A DNA stretch of 64,000 nucleotides, from NCBI RefSeq assembly GCF_004363095.1, contig NZ_SNYO01000003.1:62001-126000 (forward strand), given 5' to 3'. Positions 8,261 through 17,211 of the stretch are shown here, one piece after another (within the stretch, counting starts at the first letter, position 1; the number at the start of each line of letters is the position of its first letter). The notes under the pieces are model-generated. The model saw nothing but the letters and a program-made list of their open reading frames with translations. It was not told the DNA's origin and did no database searches. Position numbers and translations under genes: made by a program. This DNA comes from Actinomycetospora succinea (GTDB taxonomy: Bacteria > Actinomycetota > Actinomycetes > Mycobacteriales > Pseudonocardiaceae).

Positions 8261-9561
8261 GCCGGCTCCCGGTGCAGCACGGCCACTCCGGCGGCGACCG
8301 ACACGGCGCGCGGCGGTCGGGCGGGCACGAGCGACGGCGGCGCGGGCTCGGGCGGCTCGGGCGGGCCCTGGGGGTCGGGCGCGCCCTCCCACGGCGGCGC
8401 CACCCCGCGCTCACGCAGCATCGCCGCGAGGTCGGCGCGCCCGACCGCCCAGCCGTCGCCGCGGGTCCAGGCCGGCACCACGACGACCTCGCCCGCCCCG
8501 TCGCGGCGGCGCAGGATGCCGACCGCGTCGAGCGTGCGCGCGCCGTCGCCCCCGCGCCGCACCTGCAGGATCACCTGCACCGCGGCGGCGAGCTGGCTGT
8601 GCAGGGCCGCCGGGCCGAGCCCGCCGAGCGCCGCGAGGGCCTCCAGGCGCGCGGGCACCTCGCGGGGCGCGTTGGCGTGCACCGTGCCCGCGCCGCCGTC
8701 GTGGCCCGTGTTCAGCGCCGCGAGGAGCTCCACGACCTCGCCGCCGCGCACCTCGCCGACCACGAGCCGGTCGGGGCGCATCCGCAGCGCCTGGCGCACG
8801 AGGTCGCGCAGGAGCACCTGGCCCGCGCCCTCGACGTTCGCCGGGCGGGACACCATCCGCACGACGTGGGGGTGCACGGGCCGGAGCTCCTCGGCGTCCT
8901 CGACGCACACGATGCGCTCGCTCGGCGCCACCTCGCCGAGCAGCGCCGAGAGCAGCGTCGTCTTGCCCGAGCCCGTCCCGCCCACCACGAGGAAGGCCAG
9001 CCGGGCGGCCACCACAGCGCGCAGCAGGGCCGCGCCCTCGGCGTCGACCGTGCCGGTGGCCGCCAGCGTCGCGAGGTCGTGGCGGGCGGGGCGCAGCACC
9101 CGCAGCGACACGCACGTGCCGTCGGCGGCGACCGGGGCGAGCACCGCGTGCAGCCGCACCCCGGAACCGGGCAAGCGGGCGTCGACGTAGGGGCTGGCGT
9201 CGTCCAGGCGCCGCCCGGCCGCGCTCGCGAGGCGCTGGGCCAGGCGGCGCACGGCGTCCTCGTCGGGGAACGACACCGCGGTGCGCTCGAGGCCGGCGCC
9301 GCGGTCGATCCACACGGCGTCGGGCGCGGTGACGAGCACGTCCGAGGTGCCCGGCTCGCGCAGCAGCTCCTCGAGCGGCCCGGCCCCCACCAGCTCGCGC
9401 TGCAGGCCGCGTACCGCCGTCAGGACGTCCGCGTCGCCGACCACGCCGCGCGCCTCGGCCCGCACCGCCGCGGCGAGCTCGCCGGCCCCGGCCTGCCCGC
9501 CGGAGGTGACGAGGCGCGTCCGGACCCGCTCGACCAGCGGCGTCTCCGGCGCGGCGCTCAT
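8257..9561 (-). CDS. TadA/CpaF-family secretion ATPase
   Basis: 434-residue type II/IV secretion ATPase. The N-terminal domain contains PLEELLREPGTSDVLVTAPDAVWIDRG. Then come the His/Arg region, Walker A GGTGSGKTTLLSALLGEV, the Asp-box CVEDAEEL, Walker B RPDRLVVGEVRGGEV, and the His-box region GHDGGAGTVHAN. A Pro-rich tail of about 60 residues follows. It powers pilus assembly from the cytoplasmic face. ATG at 9561 overlaps the upstream gene (ATGA). Position between the CpaE/Ssd-like ATPase and TadB matches the mycobacterial Rv3659c locus. Confidence 0.94.
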   Translation of the reverse strand: MSAAPETPLVERVRTRLVTSGGQAGAGELAAAVRAEARGVVGDADVLTAVRGLQRELVGAGPLEELLREPGTSDVLVTAPDAVWIDRGAGLERTAVSFPDEDAVRRLAQRLASAAGRRLDDASPYVDARLPGSGVRLHAVLAPVAADGTCVSLRVLRPARHDLATLAATGTVDAEGAALLRAVVAARLAFLVVGGTGSGKTTLLSALLGEVAPSERIVCVEDAEELRPVHPHVVRMVSRPANVEGAGQVLLRDLVRQALRMRPDRLVVGEVRGGEVVELLAALNTGHDGGAGTVHANAPREVPARLEALAALGGLGPAALHSQLAAAVQVILQVRRGGDGARTLDAVGILRRRDGAGEVVVVPAWTRGDGWAVGRADLAAMLRERGVAPPWEGAPDPQGPPEPPEPAPPSLVPARPPRAVSVAAGVAVLHREPA

Positions 9562-10658
9562 GCCGCCCGTCCCCGGTCGGCGACGGCGTCGAGCGCATCG
9601 ACCACGGCCCGTGCGGCGTCCTGCAGCGGCCCGCGGCGCACTCCCGGCACCCTGCCCTGCTCGAGCGCCCGGTCCAGGCCCGGCTCGGCGTCCACGGACG
9701 CGAGGACGTCGAGGCCGAGCGCGTGCGTCACGTCCTCGGCGTCGAGCCCGCCGGGCGCGGGCCCGCGGACGACAAGCCGCAGCACCACCCCGCGCTCGGC
9801 CAGCGGCTCGATCACGCGGGTCGCCGCGGCCACCGCACGGACCTCCGCCGGTACGACCACCACGACCAGGTCGGCGACGTCGGCCACCGCCAGCGCGGTG
9901 TCGGTGGGGTGGCGCGGGAGGTCGCAGACCACGACCTCGCCGGCCCGCCGCCCGGCCTCGACGACGGCGACCGCCGCGCCGGGATCGGGGCCCGCGCCGG
10001 CGCGGTCGCACGCCAGCACCGTGAGCATCCCGCCCGGCGAGGGCAGCGCCTCGTGCAGCGACGCGGCGGCGACCCGGCCACCGCCCCCGCCGCCGAGGGC
10101 GAGCCCGCTCCAGCGCAGGCCCTCGAGCTCCTCGGCGCCCGCGACGAGGTCGAGCCCTCCGCCGAGCGGATCGCAGTCGACGAGCAGCACCCGCTCGTCC
10201 CGGGAGCCGGCGTGGGCCGCGACGGCGACCGCGAGCACCGACGCCCCGGCACCGCCGCGTCCGCCGACCACGGCGACCACCCGCCCGGGCCCGGCGTCGT
10301 CGCGCGGCCCGGTGTCGGCGAGCTCGGCGACGAGCCAGTCCTCGCCCTCGGGCAGCGAGACGACGTGCTCGGCGCCCACCCCGACCGCGTGCTCCCAGAG
10401 CGTCCCCGGCGGATCGCTCCGGCACAGGAGCACCACGCCGTCACGCCGCCCGAGCCGCAGCGGCCCGACGGCGCGCGCGGCAGCCTCGTCGACCAGCACG
10501 AGCGCGGCGGTGTGCCAGCGCCGCCGCAGGCCCGGCGCGTCCGGCACCCGTTCGAGCTCGACCTCGGCGGCGGCCGCGAGCCGCACGACCTCGTCGAGGA
10601 GCTCCTCGTCGTCGGTCATCACGACCACGCGCCGGTCGTTCGCGCCAGCCATCCCCAT
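9558..10658 (-). CDS. Ssd/CpaE-like MinD-family ATPase
   Basis: 366 residues. A degenerate receiver-like N-terminal domain (DRRVVVMTDDEELLDEVVRLAAAAEVELERV) is followed by a MinD/ParA P-loop domain. The P-loop is VVGGRGGAGASVLAVAVA, a deviant Walker A lacking the usual GK[ST] lysine position, as reported for Rv3660c-type Ssd proteins. Other features are LLVDCDPLGGGLD and VVCDLPRHPTD. Family members localise Tad machinery or affect septation; which applies here is unknown. ATG 10658 lies eight bases after GGGGAGGG; ATG 10652 is possible. It is the first gene of the Tad operon. Confidence 0.85.
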   Translation of the reverse strand: MGMAGANDRRVVVMTDDEELLDEVVRLAAAAEVELERVPDAPGLRRRWHTAALVLVDEAAARAVGPLRLGRRDGVVLLCRSDPPGTLWEHAVGVGAEHVVSLPEGEDWLVAELADTGPRDDAGPGRVVAVVGGRGGAGASVLAVAVAAHAGSRDERVLLVDCDPLGGGLDLVAGAEELEGLRWSGLALGGGGGGRVAAASLHEALPSPGGMLTVLACDRAGAGPDPGAAVAVVEAGRRAGEVVVCDLPRHPTDTALAVADVADLVVVVVPAEVRAVAAATRVIEPLAERGVVLRLVVRGPAPGGLDAEDVTHALGLDVLASVDAEPGLDRALEQGRVPGVRRGPLQDAARAVVDALDAVADRGRAA

Positions 10659-10847
10659 CGCCCGTGCCCTCCCCGTCCACCGCCTGACGAGGAGCACGTT
10701 GCCGGGTCGGGAGCCGGTGCCGTGAGCAGCGGTTCGCCGCCTGTGGACCGAGGGCGGGGGTGGGGACGACCGCGCCGCACGATGGGCCGCGATCCGCGCC
10801 CGGACGCCGCAACGGAGGCGCCCGGGCGGCCGTCCTGCGCGCCTGAC

Positions 10848-11585
10848 CTACGCGGCGGCCGCGTCCGCGATGCCCAGGCCCTCGCGGGCGCCGACCTGCC
10901 AGGCCGCGGCGCAGTGCGCGAACCAGCGCGCGAGTCCGTCGGGCTCGCCGGTGGCGAAGGCGGCGGCGGACGCGCGGTACTCGTCGGCCGCGCGGTAGTG
11001 GCCGACCTCGGGGACGGCGAGGCCCTTGGGGTCGAGGCCCGTCCCGACGGCGGTGAGGCGGGCCGCGGCGCGCGCGACGACCCCGGTCGCGGACCGGAAC
11101 GGCGCGAGGGCGAGCAGCTCGCCGTGGACGACGGCGACGAGGACGGGCGCGGGCACCGACGTCCCGCCCGTCACGAGCCCGGCGAGGGCGTCGAGGCGCT
11201 CGCCCACGCCGGCGTCGAGGCGGGGCCGGCCGAGGTCGTCGTCGGTGACCCCCGGCAGGTCGGCGGCGGCGAGCACGTGCAGGCGGGCGAGCGCCTGCCG
11301 CGGCGCCGATCGCCAGGCGGACAGGAGCCCGCCGAGCGCCTCGGCGACGCGGATCGAGCCGGCGAGCACGGGGTCGTCGACCGGCCCGTCGGTGGGCAGT
11401 TCGGCGGAGCCGCCGTCGAGGCTCGCCGACGCCCGCGCCGCGCGCACGGAGGCCTCCGCGGCGGTGGCGGGCCAGCCGCGGCGGTTGGTGCGGTGGTTGT
11501 GCACCCGGGTCAGCGCCTCGCGGACGGCGTCGGCGTCGTCGGCGACGCCCGGCAGGCGGGTCAGGGGCTCCAGCGGGTCGGCCAC
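10848..11585 (-). CDS. Fic-fold-like protein with degenerate catalytic motif
   Basis: 245 residues, mostly helical and Ala-rich. The segment VAVVHGELLALAPFRSATGVVARAAARLTAVGTGLDPKGLAVPEVGHYR resembles the Fic core (HxFx(D/E)GNGRxxR). The His-Pro-Phe and Gly-Asn-Gly-Arg elements are reduced to His...PFRSATGV.AR, so AMPylation chemistry is unlikely. In actinomycete genomes the homologue is often labelled oxidoreductase without a clear basis. Start GTG 11585 gives VADPLEPLTRLPG. No good Shine-Dalgarno is seen. It stands alone between the Tad operon and the divergent acetate transporter. Function unknown. Confidence 0.65.
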   Translation of the reverse strand: MADPLEPLTRLPGVADDADAVREALTRVHNHRTNRRGWPATAAEASVRAARASASLDGGSAELPTDGPVDDPVLAGSIRVAEALGGLLSAWRSAPRQALARLHVLAAADLPGVTDDDLGRPRLDAGVGERLDALAGLVTGGTSVPAPVLVAVVHGELLALAPFRSATGVVARAAARLTAVGTGLDPKGLAVPEVGHYRAADEYRASAAAFATGEPDGLARWFAHCAAAWQVGAREGLGIADAAAA

Positions 11586-11776
11586 GGCGGGACATGGTCG
11601 CAGGACGATCCCGGGGGCCCACGTCACAGCCCATCCCACACGGCCGAACGGTCCTGCTGGCAAGGGCCGGACGGCCCTGTATCGGTCCGGTCCGTTGTTT
11701 TCGATTATCCGGATCGCGAACACGGGCAGCCCCTGCCCCACGTGACCCGCAACACAGCCGACGGAGTGGAGCACCC

Positions 11777-12430
11777 ATGTCCAGCACGACCGAGATGCGC
11801 GAGGAGCGCACCACGCGGACGACCCCGGAACGTGCTCCCGCCGACCCCACCCAGAACATCGCGGACCCCGGTCCGCTCGGGCTGGCGGCGTTCGCCCTCA
11901 CCACGTTCGTGCTCAGCCTCTTCAACGCCGGCCTGGCCCCCGAGTCCCTGGAACCCGCCGTCCTGCCGTTGGCGCTGTTCTACGGCGGCATCGCGCAGTT
12001 CGTCGCGGGACTGTGGGAGTTCCGCAAGGCCAACACGTTCGGCGCCACCGCGTTCTGCTCCTACGGCGCGTTCTGGCTCGCCTTCGCCGCCTATGTGCAG
12101 TTCATCGAGCCGGAGATGGAGGCCTCGGGCGTCCCCGAGGCCGGGATCACCACGGCCACCGGTCTCTTCCTCGTCGGCTGGGCCGTCTTCACGCTCTACA
12201 TGCTGATCGCCTCGCTGCGCACCACGAGCGCGCTGGTCGGCGTGTTCGCCACCCTGTTCCTGACGTTCTCGCTGCTCGCCGTCGGTGACCTCACCGGCGC
12301 CGACGCCATCGCCACCGTCGGCGGCTTCGTGGGTCTGCTGTCCGCGCTGATCGCCTGGTACGCCTCCGCGGCGGTCGTCACCAACGCCACGTGGGGCCGC
12401 ACGGTGCTGCCCGTGGGTCCGCGCAGCTGA
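11777..12430 (+). CDS. Acetate uptake transporter (GPR1/FUN34/SatP family)
   Basis: 217-residue polytopic membrane protein. The family motif appears as DPGPLGLAAFALTTFVLSLFNAG (usually NPAPLGL), followed by FYGGIAQFVAGLWEFRKANTFGATAFCSYGAFWLAF, the SatP signature, and four further helices. Members import acetate or succinate with protons. The N-terminal 35 residues are polar and charged. ATG at 11777 follows GGAG. The divergent upstream region contains an unusually AT-rich patch at 11692-11712, a plausible promoter area. In mycobacteria an acetyl-CoA synthetase gene lies in this neighbourhood, but none is present here. Confidence 0.93.
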   Translation: MSSTTEMREERTTRTTPERAPADPTQNIADPGPLGLAAFALTTFVLSLFNAGLAPESLEPAVLPLALFYGGIAQFVAGLWEFRKANTFGATAFCSYGAFWLAFAAYVQFIEPEMEASGVPEAGITTATGLFLVGWAVFTLYMLIASLRTTSALVGVFATLFLTFSLLAVGDLTGADAIATVGGFVGLLSALIAWYASAAVVTNATWGRTVLPVGPRS

Positions 12431-12449
12431 ACCGGGGCATCCTCCGGGT

Positions 12450-12896
<447 letters not shown>

Positions 12897-13075
12897 CCCC
12901 GTTCGGGGGAACCGCCGGAGTACCGACCGGCGTGCGGGGGAAGACCCGGGCCGAGCGTGATCAGCGCGCGGCACACCGTGTGGCGCGGAGTACCGCCGGT
13001 GACGTGGCACGATGACCGACCTCAGCACCCGCTCGACGATCCGACCCGAGCGACCGAACACCGCCAGGAGCGCCC

Positions 13076-13555
13076 GTGACCCGCCCCGAGCAGCCCGCCA
13101 GCGGCTCGTCCACCCCGCCGGTCGTCCCGTCGATCCCCCTCAACGCCGAGCCCGTGCGGCAGGACGGCGACGCCTCCGTCGGGTCGCTGGTCAAGGAGGT
13201 CTCGACCCACGTCTCGACCCTGGTCCGCGCCGAGGTCGAGCTCGCGAAGACCGAGATCACCGCCGAGGTCAAGAAGGGCGTGCAGGGCAGCGTCTTCTTC
13301 GTCGTCGCCGGCGTCGTCGCGCTGTTCAGCCTGTTCTTCTTCTTCATCGCGGTGTCCGAGGCCTTCAACCTGATCTGGCCGACCCAGCAGTGGGCGGGGT
13401 ACGCGGTCACCTTCGGCCTGATGATCCTCTTCGCCGGGATCATGGGCCTGCTCGGCTACCTGAAGGTCCGCAAGATCAAGGCGCCGGAGCGGACCATCGA
13501 GTCCGCGAAGGAGTCGGTGGCGGTCTTCAGTCGCGGCCGCTCCGACGCCGCCTGA
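13076..13555 (+). CDS. Putative actinobacterial holin-X / DUF1469 membrane protein
   Basis: 159 residues. A polar N-terminus leads to an amphipathic helix (GSLVKEVSTHVSTLVRAEVELAKTEITAEVKKGVQG), then two membrane helices (VFFVVAGVVALFSLFFFFIAVSEAF and AGYAVTFGLMILFAGIMGLLGYL) and a basic tail. This matches the phage-holin-3-like family common in actinomycetes as housekeeping proteins; lysis activity is not implied. GTG at 13076 follows CCAGGAGC. The hydrolase gene begins 15 bp downstream. The pair corresponds to Rv3669-Rv3670 next to marP in M. tuberculosis. Confidence 0.85.
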   Translation: MTRPEQPASGSSTPPVVPSIPLNAEPVRQDGDASVGSLVKEVSTHVSTLVRAEVELAKTEITAEVKKGVQGSVFFVVAGVVALFSLFFFFIAVSEAFNLIWPTQQWAGYAVTFGLMILFAGIMGLLGYLKVRKIKAPERTIESAKESVAVFSRGRSDAA

Positions 13556-13569
13556 ACACCGTCCCGGGC

Positions 13570-14484
13570 GTGACCTCCGGGTCCGCCGTCGACATCGCCG
13601 GCCCCTGGACCCACCGGACCGTCTCGGCCAACGGCGTCCAGCTGCACGTCGCCGAGGCCGGTCCCGACTCCGGGCCGCTCGTGCTGCTGCTGCACGGGTT
13701 CCCGGGCTTCTGGTGGGCCTGGCGCCACCAGCTGCCCGCCCTCGCGGCGGCCGGCTACCGGGTCGCCGCCGCCGACCTGCGCGGTTACGGCGACTCCGAC
13801 CGGCCGCCCCGCGGCTACGACCTGTGGACGCTGGCCGGTGACGCCGCCGGCCTCGTCCGGTCGCTGGGGGCGCGCGAGGCGACGGTCGTCGGACACGGCT
13901 GGGGCGGCGCCGTCGCGTGGACGCTCGCGACGCTGCGCCCCGGCGTCGTCTCGCGGGTGGGCGTCCTCGCGGCGCCGCACCCGCGGGCGCTGCGGGCCGC
14001 GGCACGTCGGCGGCCGTGGGGTCCGGCGCTGCGCACGCTGATGTCGCTGCAGCCGCCGCGGCTGCCGGAGCGGCGGGTGCGCCGCCACGAGGGCGCCTGG
14101 GTCGCCGACCTGCTCCGCGCCGGCTCCGGGCCGGACTGGGTCGCCGCGCCGGAGTTCGGGGAGGTCGCCGACCACCACCGCGCCGCCATGCTCCTGCCCC
14201 GCGTGCCGCACACCGCGATCGAGGGCTTCCGCTGGAGCGTGCGCTCGCAGTTCCGGCCGGACGGGGCGCGCTACGCCACGACGATGAAGCGCCGCGTCAC
14301 GGTGCCGGTGCTGCAGATCCACGGCGGCGCCGACCCGTGGGTGCCCGACCGCGTCGCCCGCGCCTCGGCGCGCTGGTGCGACGCCGGGCACGAGCACCGG
14401 ACGCTCGACGGCGTCGGGCACTTCCCGCACCAGGAGGCGCCGCAGCACGTCACCGACGCGCTGCTGGACTTCCTCGACGGGTGA
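13570..14484 (+). CDS. Alpha/beta hydrolase, EphE/epoxide-hydrolase-like, nucleophile replaced by Gly
   Basis: 304-residue alpha/beta-fold protein. The HGFPGFWWAWRHQLPALAAAGYRV oxyanion region and LRGYGDSDRP loop fit the epoxide hydrolase class. The nucleophile elbow reads GHGWGG, where epoxide hydrolases have GHDWGG and serine hydrolases GHSxGG, so the expected Asp or Ser is Gly. The acid (GGADPWVP) and base (VGHFPHQE) positions are retained. It may be inactive or use another residue. GTG at 13570 lies 15 bp after the holin-like gene, in the Rv3670 position. Confidence 0.88.
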   Translation: MTSGSAVDIAGPWTHRTVSANGVQLHVAEAGPDSGPLVLLLHGFPGFWWAWRHQLPALAAAGYRVAAADLRGYGDSDRPPRGYDLWTLAGDAAGLVRSLGAREATVVGHGWGGAVAWTLATLRPGVVSRVGVLAAPHPRALRAAARRRPWGPALRTLMSLQPPRLPERRVRRHEGAWVADLLRAGSGPDWVAAPEFGEVADHHRAAMLLPRVPHTAIEGFRWSVRSQFRPDGARYATTMKRRVTVPVLQIHGGADPWVPDRVARASARWCDAGHEHRTLDGVGHFPHQEAPQHVTDALLDFLDG

Positions 14485-14513
14485 TCGTGGGGGCTTTCCT
14501 GACGTTCAACGCG

Positions 14514-14617
14514 AGCGTGGCCGCCACGCTGACACACGGCGTGTCGCGCTAGCGAGGATGTGGCGATCCTGGCGTCAGACGCCAGCAAAGCCGCATCGCT
14601 CGCACACCTCGTGTGCG
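14514..14617. repeat. Cluster of four small hairpins in a convergent intergenic region
   Basis: Between the hydrolase (+) and marP (-) are AGCGTGG-CCG-CCACGCT (14514-14530), GACAC-ACGGC-GTGTC (14531-14545), CTGGCGTC-A-GACGCCAG (14569-14585) and CGCACAC-CTC-GTGTGCG (14601-14617). All are perfect and most have 1-3 nt loops. They may serve as a bidirectional terminator or be a dispersed intergenic repeat. There is no T tract. Confidence 0.7.
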
Positions 14618-14630
14618 CTGGCCCGACGAC

Positions 14631-15827
14631 TCAGGCCGCGCAGGAGCCGGTGCTGACGCGGCCGGTGGCGGTCGGGGAGGCGTCGAGGGCCGGCTTGACC
14701 TGGTCGGCGGTGAGGACGAAGCCCGTGTCGCCCTGGTCGACCGCGGCACCGAAGACGACGCCGATGACCCGGCCCTCGGGGTCGACGAGCGGGCCGCCGG
14801 AGTTCCCGGACCGGACCTGCCCGCGGATCGTGTACACGTCGCGGGTGACGGTCTCGCTCTCGTAGATGTTCGGTCCGCGCAGCTGGATCCGCTGACGGAC
14901 CTTCGCGGGCGACGACGAGAACGGGCCGTCGAGCGGGTAGCCGAGCGCCACCGCGTTGTCGCCGGTCTCGGCGCTGGCGAAGTCGAACTCCAGCGGGTCG
15001 GCGTCCAGCCCGGGCACCGCGAGCACGGCGACGTCGACCTCGTCGTCGTAGTAGACGACGCGCGCCGAGCGGGTGCGGGCGTCGCCGTCGGAGGTCGGGA
15101 CCTCCACCGACACCTCGTCGGTGCCGGCGACGACGTGGGCATTGGTCATCACCCGGTCCTCGCCGATGACGAAGCCGGTGCCCTCGAGCGCGCGCTGGCA
15201 CGACGGCGCGCGCCCGCGGACCTTGAGCACGCTGGAGCGGGCCTGCTGCACCACGGGGTCCTCGACGAGCGCCTGCTCGGGCGGCGGCACGTCCGCGATC
15301 GGCGTCGAGGAGAACGGGCTCAGGACGTCCGGGAAGCCCGACGCGTCGAACAGCGCGCGCAGCTCGTTGGGCAGCTGGCGCAGCGGGGCGGGCATGACCG
15401 TGTCGACGCCGGCGAGCACCCGCGAGTCGCGCAGCGAGGACGCCAGCGCGGTCTCCGACGAGCCCGCCAGCGGCAGCGCGATCAGCCAGGCGACGATCAG
15501 CGCGGTGATCGCCTGCAGGATCGAGCCGAAGAACGAGTCGACGGTGCGCACGGCGGGCAGGCGCATCCGGTCGCGCAGCGCCCGACCCAGGTAGACCCCG
15601 AGCGTCTCGCCCAGCGCGACCAGCGCGACGACGAGCAGGACGCTCACGACGATCTTCGAGGTGGTGCCCTCGAAGTTGTCGACGAGCGCCGGCGCGATCT
15701 TCAGGCCCAGCAGCGCGCCGCCGAGCACGCCGAGGAAGCTCAGGGCGGCCACGGCGAGACCGTGGCGCCAGCCCGAGATGCCCGCCGCGATCGCGAGGAG
15801 CACGACGACCACGTCGACCCAGCTCAC
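14631..15827 (-). CDS. marP: MarP-type periplasmic serine protease with CvpA-like membrane domain
   Basis: 398 residues, close to the 397 of M. tuberculosis MarP (Rv3671c). The N-terminal about 160 residues form four membrane helices of the CvpA/colicin V type. A linker follows, then a chymotrypsin-like protease domain with His in MTNAHVVAG (about 227), Asp in DDEVDVAVLAV (about 265) and Ser in RSGNSGGPLV (about 342). The two Cys that form the regulatory disulfide in the family are represented by C in APSCQRALEGTGF and the C-terminal GSCAA. In mycobacteria it protects against acid and oxidative stress. GTG at 15827 overlaps the Nudix stop (GTGA), making it last in the nth operon. Confidence 0.95.
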   Translation of the reverse strand: MSWVDVVVVLLAIAAGISGWRHGLAVAALSFLGVLGGALLGLKIAPALVDNFEGTTSKIVVSVLLVVALVALGETLGVYLGRALRDRMRLPAVRTVDSFFGSILQAITALIVAWLIALPLAGSSETALASSLRDSRVLAGVDTVMPAPLRQLPNELRALFDASGFPDVLSPFSSTPIADVPPPEQALVEDPVVQQARSSVLKVRGRAPSCQRALEGTGFVIGEDRVMTNAHVVAGTDEVSVEVPTSDGDARTRSARVVYYDDEVDVAVLAVPGLDADPLEFDFASAETGDNAVALGYPLDGPFSSSPAKVRQRIQLRGPNIYESETVTRDVYTIRGQVRSGNSGGPLVDPEGRVIGVVFGAAVDQGDTGFVLTADQVKPALDASPTATGRVSTGSCAA

Positions 15828-16567
15828 CGGATCGGCCCTCCTTCGGCCGTGTCCGGCCGGCTCGGCGCAGGGTGTGCGCTGCTCAGATCGTGCCGCTGCG
15901 CCCACACCTCGTCGAGGTCACGCACGTCGGAACCGTCCCAGGGTCTCGCCCACCCGCCCAGGGTGAGCATCCAGTCCACGAGCCCGGCCGTGAAGCCCCA
16001 GACGAGCAATCCTCCTGCGGCGAACGCAGGACCCGTGTAACCGGAGGGCCCGGTGACGCGGAACCGCGTCGCCGGGTCGGCCAGCGTCGCCACCGGCACG
16101 CGCACCACCGCGGCGGTCTCGCCGGGGTCGACGACGTGCACCGGGGACGGGTGCGACCAGTGCGCCAGCACGGGCGTCACGGCGAAGCCGGTGACCGGGA
16201 TGGTCAGCGGCGGCAGGGTCACCAGCGGGACGACGCCGCCCGGCTCGAGCCCGGTCTCCTCCTGGGCCTCGCGCAGCGCCGCACCCACGGGGCCGGTGTC
16301 CTCGGGGTCGATCGACCCGCCGGGGAACGCCGCCTGGCCCGCGTGCGAGCGCATCTCGGCGGCGCGCTCGGTGAGCAGCAGCTCGGGGCCCGCGCCGTCG
16401 TCGACGAACAGCATGAGCACCGCGGCGGCGCGCCCGTTCGGTGCGGTGCCGGCGAGGCGGCGGCGGAACGGGACGTCGTCGGGACCGAGACGACGGCACG
16501 CGTCCACGAGCGGCGCGAGCCAGCCCGGCGCGGCGTCGGGGCGGACGTCCTCGCAGGTGGTCCTCAC
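15824..16567 (-). CDS. Nudix hydrolase, CoA pyrophosphatase type
   Basis: 247 residues. The pattern LLLTERAAEMRSHAGQAAFPGGSIDPEDTGPVGAALREAQEETGL combines the CoA-pyrophosphatase (NudL/PCD1-like) signature upstream of the Nudix box with the metal-binding REAQEETGL helix. These enzymes cleave CoA and its derivatives to 4'-phosphopantetheine and ADP. GTG at 16567 overlaps the TlpA-like gene (GTGA) and the end overlaps marP. It corresponds to Rv3672c. Substrate is inferred from the motif only. Confidence 0.9.
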   Translation of the reverse strand: MRTTCEDVRPDAAPGWLAPLVDACRRLGPDDVPFRRRLAGTAPNGRAAAVLMLFVDDGAGPELLLTERAAEMRSHAGQAAFPGGSIDPEDTGPVGAALREAQEETGLEPGGVVPLVTLPPLTIPVTGFAVTPVLAHWSHPSPVHVVDPGETAAVVRVPVATLADPATRFRVTGPSGYTGPAFAAGGLLVWGFTAGLVDWMLTLGGWARPWDGSDVRDLDEVWAQRHDLSSAHPAPSRPDTAEGGPIR

Positions 16568-17211
16568 CGGGCCGCCCCTCGCGCCGCGTCGACGGCCGCG
16601 CGCACCTGCTCGGGCGTGCGCAGCACCTGCGGCGGGATGTCGACGACGCTGCCGTCGGCGCGCACGAGCACGCTCGCCGGCAGGATCGGCGGCGCGCCGA
16701 GCTTCGGGCCGACGACCTGGTCGGGGTCGCTCACCGACGGGTACCGGGCGCCGAGGCTCTCGACCAGCGCGAGCGCGGTCGTGGCGCGGTCGGCGGCGTC
16801 GACACCGAGCACCGCGACGGCGCCGGGCTGCTCGGCGTAGGCCTGCAGCGCCGGGATCTCGTCGCGGCACGGCCCGCACCACGACGCCCAGAGGTTGACC
16901 AACGTGTCGCGCCCGCCGAGCGCGGTGGCGAGGTCGACCCGGCCCGGCGCTCCCAGGCAGTCCAGCGTCACGCCCGCGAGTGCGCCGACGGGGGCCGCGC
17001 CCGGCACCGGGGCCGGGCAGGGCTCGAGCTCGGCCGCCGCCCGGGCGTCGGCGAGCGCGCCCGGGTCGTCGGGGCCCGCGTCCGGCGCCGGCTGGAGCAC
17101 CGACGAGGACTCGGCGGCGGGCGGCGCGGCGTCGCGCGGCCACAGCGCGATGACCCCGACGACGGCCAGCACCACGACCACGAGCGTGGCCCGGATCTCG
17201 GCGCGGGTCAC
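16564..17211 (-). CDS. TlpA/ResA-like membrane-anchored thioredoxin
   Basis: 215 residues. It has an N-terminal signal anchor ([23 protein letters not shown]), an Ala/Pro-rich linker, then a thioredoxin fold with [21 protein letters not shown] as the CXXC redox site. Two further Cys (ELEPCPAPV and VTLDCLG) could form a structural disulfide. It probably acts outside the membrane in thiol reduction or cytochrome maturation. GTG at 17211 overlaps the nth stop. It corresponds to Rv3673c and may serve the redox control of neighbouring MarP, which is an inference. Confidence 0.9.
   Translation of the reverse strand: MTRAEIRATLVVVVLAVVGVIALWPRDAAPPAAESSSVLQPAPDAGPDDPGALADARAAAELEPCPAPVPGAAPVGALAGVTLDCLGAPGRVDLATALGGRDTLVNLWASWCGPCRDEIPALQAYAEQPGAVAVLGVDAADRATTALALVESLGARYPSVSDPDQVVGPKLGAPPILPASVLVRADGSVVDIPPQVLRTPEQVRAAVDAARGAAR

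Noticed and set aside
8272-10725. 817-codon plus-strand open frame over the Tad operon
   Set aside because: It crosses three real genes with clear ATPase and F-domain motifs on the other strand and has a His/Gln/Arg-rich nonsense composition.
13076-13555. Prophage remnant based on the holin-like protein
   Set aside because: The holin-X family is a chromosomal housekeeping family in actinomycetes; no endolysin, integrase or structural genes are near and the locus is syntenic with Rv3669.
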